From Sulfurimonas sp. (GTDB lineage Bacteria; Campylobacterota; Campylobacteria; Campylobacterales; Sulfurimonadaceae), in NCBI GenBank assembly GCA_024762745.1, contig JANTGV010000103.1, positions 1 to 5,168 of the forward strand: 5,168 nucleotides of DNA, in the 5' to 3' direction. Positions 1-5,168 of the stretch are shown piece after piece. Made by a program: the position numbers and the translations under genes. Within the stretch, counting starts at the first letter, position 1. Each line of letters starts with the position of its first letter. Under the pieces are notes generated by a model. That model was given only the letters and a program-made list of their open reading frames with translations, ran no database searches and was not told the origin of the DNA.

Positions 1-1
1 G

Positions 2-493
2 AGAGTTGCCCGATTAAAAAGTGGAGACCCTTTTGTATTTGGACGTGGAGCAGAAGAGCTTCAAGAGCTTTTAAAAGAGAAGATAGATACGGAAGTGGTT
101 GCAGGGATTAGCTCATCGGTTTCAGGCCCTTTGATGGCAGATATGCCAATTACAGCTCGGGACTATGCAGCTGGCTTTAGTGTTGTTTCAGCGCATCTAA
201 AAGGAAATAGTGTCAATTTAGACTGGGTTGATTTGTTGAAAAAAAAGAACCATACGGTTGTTGTACTGATGGGTCTGAGTCGTATACCTGAGATTGTAAA
301 AGAAGCAAAAAGACTGGGTGTTAAAAAGAGTAAACCGTGTGCCATCATCTCTAATGCAAGTCGGGAGCAACAGAGTGTTGTCAGTGGAAAAATCAGAGAT
401 ATCCAAGAGATGTCAGTAGGAGTTCAGAGACCTGCAATTTTGGTTTTTGGAGATGTCGTGAAATTAAATAAAATATTAGGAGAGTTAAGATGA
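2..493 (+). CDS. cobA: Uroporphyrinogen-III C-methyltransferase (SUMT), 3' part only
   Basis: This enzyme uses S-adenosylmethionine to methylate uroporphyrinogen III at C-2 and C-7, giving precorrin-2, the cytoplasmic precursor of siroheme and cobalamin. The window opens inside the gene, so only the last 163 residues are present, against roughly 240-280 for a single-domain family member. The family signature RLKSGDPFVFGRGAEE lies at fragment residues 4-19, followed by VAGISSSVSGPLMADMPIT (about 33-51), the SUMT block that normally reads like AGxxSxxAxPxxxGIPxTxR. A later MGLSRIPEI segment also fits the family. The protein ends in GELR right after the fold, so no second CysG-type or HemD domain follows it. 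The TGA stop overlaps the ATG of the siroheme enzyme gene downstream, which favours a siroheme role over a B12 role. A run of eight A at 239-246 sits in the reading frame. Family assignment is firm; the symbol is the generic one. Confidence 0.93.
   Translation, partial: RVARLKSGDPFVFGRGAEELQELLKEKIDTEVVAGISSSVSGPLMADMPITARDYAAGFSVVSAHLKGNSVNLDWVDLLKKKNHTVVVLMGLSRIPEIVKEAKRLGVKKSKPCAIISNASREQQSVVSGKIRDIQEMSVGVQRPAILVFGDVVKLNKILGELR
478..482 (+). promoter_or_regulatory. Shine-Dalgarno site for the reductase gene
   Basis: AGGAG lies seven bases before the ATG at 490, inside the last codons of the upstream methyltransferase gene. It is a near-perfect Shine-Dalgarno match at good spacing and supports the ATG within the ATGA overlap as the true start. 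Confidence 0.8.
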
Positions 494-2076
494 GTAAGTT
501 ACAAGAAGCATATGATTTAAGAAGTAAAAAAATTAATAAAATTGAAAAGATTAAAGAGCTTAAAACGCCAATGAGTGTCTATGGTAGATTAGATGATATT
601 TGTGCAAATGGTTTAGAAAATCTTGCAGCCGAAGATGGAAATTTTTTCTTAAAATGTTTTGGACTTTTTTTGAAAAAAGATGAAACTTTTATGTTACGTA
701 TTCGTATACCTGCCGGTCAGTTAACAGCTCTTCAGGCGATGAAGATCGGAGAGATTTCAAAACTTTATGGTAATGACTATATAGATATTACAACAAGACA
801 ACAGCTTGAGTTTAGATATTTAAAATTAGAGAATTTGGCAACAGTTTTACGGGAACTTGAGAGTGTCGGTATATCTACATTTCAAACTGGTGTAGACAAT
901 TTTAGAAACATTGTCACCAGCTCATTTGACGGTTTGGGTGAGAACAGTATTATAGAGTGTAAACCTATTATAGATGAATTACAATCTATCTTTTTTAAAA
1001 AAGAGGAGTGGATAGCAACACTGCCTAGAAAATTTAATACAGGTATCTTAGGTACTAAAGTAAATGATTGTAATATATATGGGCATGACTGCTGTTTTGT
1101 TGTGGCTCAAAAAGGTGAAGAGCTTGGTTTTAATCTATATCTTGGTGGACGTGTTGGTGTTCAGGCAAGCGACAGTGGTCTTTTCATAAAACAAGATGAA
1201 GTTGTACCAACTTTTAAAGCTGTCGTAGAATTATTTAAACAGTATGGATTTAGAGATAATAGAAATAAAAATCGTCTACACTTTTTACTTGAGGCTGTAG
1301 GTATGGAAACTTTCGTTGAAGCTATTAAAGAGAGTAGTTCACTCTCATATGACACAAGTGGTAAAGTTTTATGTAGAGAGGAGTATGCTTTAGATGGGAG
1401 TGGTCTATTTAGATTAAATAACGATTTAAATGCGTTTCATTTTAGTATTCCGAGTGGTGTTTTTAATGGTAGTGATTTAATGAAGGCCGGTGCATTAGCT
1501 GCAGATATTGACGCATCTATAAGACTGTCAGTTGAACAAAGTTTCTATCTTATCGGATCTTCAAAGAGTATTGATGATATACACGCTTCAGAGATTTATA
1601 ATAAATATCAAGGCTATCAGAATACTTACTTTAACCATCAAATAGCATGTGCAGGAACTGCGACTTGTGCATTTGGTGTTATCCCTAACAAACCTGATGC
1701 TGTTGAGATGGCATCTTATTTACAAAAAGAGCTTCCACTCAAAGATGCAAAGGTAAGAATGTATTGGTCAGCATGTGTTAAAGGGTGTGGTATACATGGT
1801 GTTGCAGATATTGGTTTTGAAGGTTGTAAGGCGAAAGATGAAAATGGCGAGACATGTTATGGTGTGCATATCCTAATTGGTGGAAAGGCAACAAAAGAGG
1901 CCAAAGAAGCACGTGTCCTCTATAAGTCAGTTCCTCTAACAAAAGCAAAGTATTTAGTCAAAGATTTAGTCCAACTGTATGACACAGAGAGAGAAGCAGG
2001 AGAGAGTTTTGAGAGTTATGACTCAAGGGTTCTTAGTTCCCTGAGTGTCGAGGAAATTTTAGAAAAACTTCATTGA
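490..2076 (+). CDS. nirA: Siroheme/[4Fe-4S] nitrite/sulfite reductase, probably assimilatory ferredoxin-type nitrite reductase
   Basis: The 528-residue protein has the two-repeat layout of the nitrite/sulfite reductase hemoprotein family: a ferredoxin-like half-domain (about 55-125), a first catalytic half (about 130-290), then a second pair. The cluster/siroheme cysteines are complete: C387-x5-C393 and C429-x3-C433. R70 (MLRIRIP), R103 (TTRQ) and R139 (NFRN) match conserved arginines near siroheme and substrate. LPRKFN at 178-183 gives K181 and N183. Spinach nitrite reductase has Lys-x-Asn here, while E. coli sulfite reductase has Lys-x-Lys. The first cysteine motif is CAGTATCAF, closer to nitrite reductases (CxG) than to sulfite reductases (CPA/CP). 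I therefore infer six-electron reduction of nitrite to ammonium in the cytoplasm, with ferredoxin as likely donor; sulfite reductase remains possible. There is no signal peptide and no c-type heme motif, so it is not NrfA. The gene overlaps cobA by four bases and ends with tandem stops TGA TAA (2074-2079). Confidence 0.88.
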   Translation: MSKLQEAYDLRSKKINKIEKIKELKTPMSVYGRLDDICANGLENLAAEDGNFFLKCFGLFLKKDETFMLRIRIPAGQLTALQAMKIGEISKLYGNDYIDITTRQQLEFRYLKLENLATVLRELESVGISTFQTGVDNFRNIVTSSFDGLGENSIIECKPIIDELQSIFFKKEEWIATLPRKFNTGILGTKVNDCNIYGHDCCFVVAQKGEELGFNLYLGGRVGVQASDSGLFIKQDEVVPTFKAVVELFKQYGFRDNRNKNRLHFLLEAVGMETFVEAIKESSSLSYDTSGKVLCREEYALDGSGLFRLNNDLNAFHFSIPSGVFNGSDLMKAGALAADIDASIRLSVEQSFYLIGSSKSIDDIHASEIYNKYQGYQNTYFNHQIACAGTATCAFGVIPNKPDAVEMASYLQKELPLKDAKVRMYWSACVKGCGIHGVADIGFEGCKAKDENGETCYGVHILIGGKATKEAKEARVLYKSVPLTKAKYLVKDLVQLYDTEREAGESFESYDSRVLSSLSVEEILEKLH

Positions 2077-2100
2077 TAATTTATATATTTAATACTGTAA

Positions 2101-2871
<771 letters not shown>

Positions 2872-2872
2872 A

Positions 2873-2877
2873 AAGGA
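2873..2877 (+). promoter_or_regulatory. Shine-Dalgarno site for rpoZ
   Basis: AAGGA sits six bases before the ATG at 2884, within the 12-base gap after the pyrH stop. It fixes the rpoZ start. An ATG at 2880-2882 is out of frame and too close to the site to be used. Confidence 0.75.
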
Positions 2878-2883
2878 AAATGT

Positions 2884-3105
2884 ATGAAAGTTGAAGAACT
2901 AACAGCAAAAATTTTAAGTGAAAACGCAAATATGGATAACTACCAGCTAGCAATCGCAGTAGCAAAAAGATGTGATGAGTTAGAAAATGGTGCAACAAGT
3001 AAGTTAAATATCGATCCAAATAGTATTAAAGCTGCTGATCTGGCTTTAATGGAAATAGCTGAAGGCCTTGTTGTAGTTAAGGGTTTCGTAGATTCAGAAA
3101 AGTAG
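2884..3105 (+). CDS. rpoZ: DNA-directed RNA polymerase omega subunit
   Basis: Omega binds the C-terminal part of beta-prime and helps RNA polymerase assembly and stability. The 73-residue protein shows the omega core: NYQLAIAVAKRCDELENGA at about 19-37 (family pattern: F/Y-x-L-xx-x-A-x-R-A/C-xxL), then KAADLALMEIAEGLV at about 49-63, which matches the ALxEIxEGxI block. E. coli omega has 91 residues; the shorter form fits Campylobacterota. The N-terminus is MKVEEL, so the MAR motif that helps form ppGpp site 1 in E. coli polymerase is absent. The gene lies between pyrH and spoT. Its TAG stop is in the same frame as spoT, with only two codons before the proposed spoT start. Identification rests on both sequence and position. 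Confidence 0.93.
   Translation: MKVEELTAKILSENANMDNYQLAIAVAKRCDELENGATSKLNIDPNSIKAADLALMEIAEGLVVVKGFVDSEK
3096..3102 (+). promoter_or_regulatory. Weak ribosome binding site before the TTG start of spoT
   Basis: AGAAAAG overlaps the last rpoZ codons and ends nine bases before the TTG at 3112. It is a poor Shine-Dalgarno match compared with the sites of pyrH and rpoZ. spoT translation may therefore depend on ribosomes finishing rpoZ, whose stop is six bases before the TTG. Confidence 0.4.
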
Positions 3106-3111
3106 TCTTCT

Positions 3112-5168
3112 TTGCCGCTGAGTCAAGTAGATATAGATAAAGTTAAACATCTTCACGATGTAGACTCAGCATCCTCGTATCTTTTTTCACAAATTACAAA
3201 AACTCCAATTTTAGAGCAAGCTTTGGCTTACTCTATTGATGCACATAAGCATCAGTTTCGAAAAAGTGGAGAGCCTTATATCGTTCACCCTATTTTAGTA
3301 GCATCAATTGTTTCATCAATTACAAATGACGAATCGATGGCAATCGCAGCTTTATTGCATGATGTAGTTGAAGACACTCCTACGACTATAGGTGATATTT
3401 ATAAATTATTCGGTAAAGATGTTGCACATTTGGTTGAAGGATTGACCAAAATAGATAACATTCGAGATGCTGAATTAATTCCTTCAACTTCAAATGAGAA
3501 GCTGGTAGTCTCTGCGTTGTCTTTTCGAAAGATGTTGTTGGCAAGTATTGAGGATGTTCGCGTTCTTGTTGTTAAGTTATGTGACAGACTACACAATATG
3601 CTTACTCTAGATGCTCTTCCTGAACATAAACAGATTAGGATTGCGGAAGAGACTCTAGTCGTCTATTCGCCTATAGCACATAGGCTTGGTATATCTTTTC
3701 TGAAAAATATACTTGAAGATCTGAGCTTCTCTTACCTTTTTAAAGAAGAGAAGCATCATATTGATAACTATTTAGATAGTAACTATCATGCAATAGAGAT
3801 GAAACTTGACGACTTTAAACATACTATACATAAGCTTTTAATTAAAAATGGATTTTGCGAAGATGATTTTGAGATACTCTCTCGAGTTAAACACAGGTAC
3901 TCCATATATTTAAAAATGCAGAGAAAAGGTGTAAGTATAGATGAAATACTTGACCTGTTAGCTGTAAGAATTTTAACCAAGGATCCTGTAAAGTGTTATG
4001 ATATTTTAGGATTGATTCATCTTAACTTTCAACCACTATCATCGCGTTTTAAGGACTATGTAGCAGTTGCTAAAGATAATGGTTATCAGACTATACATAC
4101 AACTGTTTTTTATAATACTGCTATTTTTGAAGTTCAGATAAGAACATATGATATGCATAAAACTGCTGAATTGGGTGTTGCTGCACATTGGAAATATAAA
4201 AATGGCGGGAATAACATTAAGTTGGACTGGTTAAATAATCTTCAGTATCAGAATGAGTCAGTTGAAGATTTTTATGCACTTATTAAAAATGATTTATATT
4301 CAGAGGATATTTCAGTTTTCTCTCCGACAGGAGATGCATTTACACTTCCACGTGGAGCAGTTGCACTAGATTTTGCTTATGCAGTACATAGTGAAGTTGG
4401 AAATAAAGCCTTTTCATGTTTGGTAAACAAAGAAAAAGCTTCACTTTTAAGTGAACTAAAAAATGGAGATATTGTCAAAATTATAATGTCCGATGATGTT
4501 ATAACAAGATGTTCATGGATTGATGCTGTCAAGACCTCGCGTGCGACAACAAATATGAGGCTTAACTGTAACTCTAGAATTAGAGATATAAATATTAAAT
4601 CAAGCATTAATATAGTGGCAACAGCAATGAGTTTGAATCAATCAAGAGTTGAAGATTGGTTTGAGTCAAATAATTGTGATTCACAGTCTAATATAGCATG
4701 TGATATAGAGCATTTTAAACATGTAATACATCAGTATACTCAGGAGATTGGTCAAAATAGTAGATTTAAGCGTTTTCTCTCTAGACATAGATTTAAATTA
4801 AAGTCTACTATCATTGCAGGTATAGAGATATTTAGTACATCTACTATCAGTGATGTTGTATTTGATTACTGTTGTCATCCAAAGTCGGGTGATGAAGTTA
4901 TGGGCTTTCTAGAAAAAGGGAAGGTTCATGTTCATCATAAAATGTGTGATCAGGGATTAAAGAAGTTAGAAAACGGTGAACCAATGGTTTTTGTCAGATG
5001 GGAAAAACAGAATATCTACCATTTTAATCTTATTGCATCTCTTCCTAATGAAAAGGGTGCTTTAGCAAACTTTTTAACTTACTTAGTAAAAATGAATATT
5101 GATATAAGTTCAATAGAACTTGGAAAAGAGAAAAGTAATTATATAAAGTATTGTGAACTTGGGTTTGA
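3112..5168 (+). CDS. spoT: Bifunctional (p)ppGpp synthetase/hydrolase (RSH, Rel/SpoT), 3' end beyond the window
   Basis: This enzyme makes and degrades the alarmone (p)ppGpp in the stringent response. The open frame runs from the rpoZ TAG to the window end, giving 685 complete codons; relatives are about 700-730 residues, so only a short tail is missing. I chose TTG at 3112 because the first in-frame ATG (residue 76) would cut the HD domain. HD hydrolase: R50-K51-S52, H59, H83-D84, E87-D88 and D158 (KLCDRLHNM), all metal or catalytic positions present. Synthetase: HRYSIYLKM (about 261-269), D281, RFKDY (312-316), NGYQTIHTTV (323-332) and E340 in FEVQIRT. The basic RFKD loop is that of bifunctional enzymes rather than synthetase-only RelA. 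TGS domain: about 400-460. Zinc-finger-like domain: C587/C588, H608, C612. ACT domain: from about 638, cut by the window. Probably the cell's only long RSH (clade inference). Confidence 0.95.
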   Translation, partial: MPLSQVDIDKVKHLHDVDSASSYLFSQITKTPILEQALAYSIDAHKHQFRKSGEPYIVHPILVASIVSSITNDESMAIAALLHDVVEDTPTTIGDIYKLFGKDVAHLVEGLTKIDNIRDAELIPSTSNEKLVVSALSFRKMLLASIEDVRVLVVKLCDRLHNMLTLDALPEHKQIRIAEETLVVYSPIAHRLGISFLKNILEDLSFSYLFKEEKHHIDNYLDSNYHAIEMKLDDFKHTIHKLLIKNGFCEDDFEILSRVKHRYSIYLKMQRKGVSIDEILDLLAVRILTKDPVKCYDILGLIHLNFQPLSSRFKDYVAVAKDNGYQTIHTTVFYNTAIFEVQIRTYDMHKTAELGVAAHWKYKNGGNNIKLDWLNNLQYQNESVEDFYALIKNDLYSEDISVFSPTGDAFTLPRGAVALDFAYAVHSEVGNKAFSCLVNKEKASLLSELKNGDIVKIIMSDDVITRCSWIDAVKTSRATTNMRLNCNSRIRDINIKSSINIVATAMSLNQSRVEDWFESNNCDSQSNIACDIEHFKHVIHQYTQEIGQNSRFKRFLSRHRFKLKSTIIAGIEIFSTSTISDVVFDYCCHPKSGDEVMGFLEKGKVHVHHKMCDQGLKKLENGEPMVFVRWEKQNIYHFNLIASLPNEKGALANFLTYLVKMNIDISSIELGKEKSNYIKYCELGF

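Noticed and set aside
163..406. Minus-strand open frames opposite the methyltransferase gene, and similar ones opposite the other genes.
   Set aside because: They are short, rich in Phe, Leu and Ser as expected for the antisense of AT-rich genes, overlap well-conserved plus-strand genes and match no family I recognise.
990..1003. Perfect 14-base palindrome of T6A6 flanked by C and G, resembling an operator or terminator stem.
   Set aside because: It lies inside the reductase coding region, encodes Phe-Phe-Lys-Lys and has no loop or GC stem. AT-rich coding sequence produces such runs by chance, and the codon phase does not fit a slippery heptamer.
1984..2020. Purine-rich GAGAG-type repeats near the end of the reductase gene.
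   Set aside because: They encode an ordinary Glu/Arg/Ser-rich C-terminal segment with no regular repeat unit.
5164..5168. TGA at the extreme end of the window as a possible spoT stop.
   Set aside because: The TGA at 5166-5168 is out of frame: the codons read GGG TTT GA, so the gene continues past the window.

Overview
The window is a stretch of ordinary chromosome from an AT-rich bacterium, most likely a member of the Campylobacterota (Sulfurimonas-like). Three observations point there: the gene order pyrH-rpoZ-spoT, which is the order I know from Campylobacter and its relatives; the short 73-residue omega subunit; and the sequence style of all five proteins. The genus is inferred from recall, not from a search. 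All genes are on the + strand, and I see no RNA genes, mobile elements, CRISPR arrays or long repeats.

Region 1 (2-2076) is a siroheme module. The 3' part of a uroporphyrinogen-III C-methyltransferase gene (cobA/SUMT type), which makes the siroheme precursor, overlaps by four bases a complete gene for a siroheme/4Fe-4S nitrite/sulfite reductase. Active-site residues (Lys-x-Asn, and a CxG-type first cysteine motif) favour assimilatory nitrite reduction over sulfite reduction. Cofactor synthesis and the enzyme that uses the cofactor therefore look co-transcribed and translationally coupled.

Region 2 (2077-2160) is an 84-base AT-rich gap with a possible -10 element and a ribosome binding site. 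It probably starts a new transcription unit.

Region 3 (2161-5168) holds pyrH (UMP kinase), rpoZ (RNA polymerase omega) and spoT (bifunctional (p)ppGpp synthetase/hydrolase), tightly spaced as an operon. spoT appears to start at a TTG six bases after the rpoZ stop. It is in the same frame as rpoZ and runs off the window after 685 complete codons, inside its C-terminal ACT domain. All hydrolase and synthetase catalytic residues I can place are present.

I found no convincing new biological system. The points most worth a second look are the in-frame rpoZ/spoT junction with a single amber codon, the absence of the omega 'MAR' motif beside a ppGpp enzyme gene, and the nitrite-type active site of the reductase.
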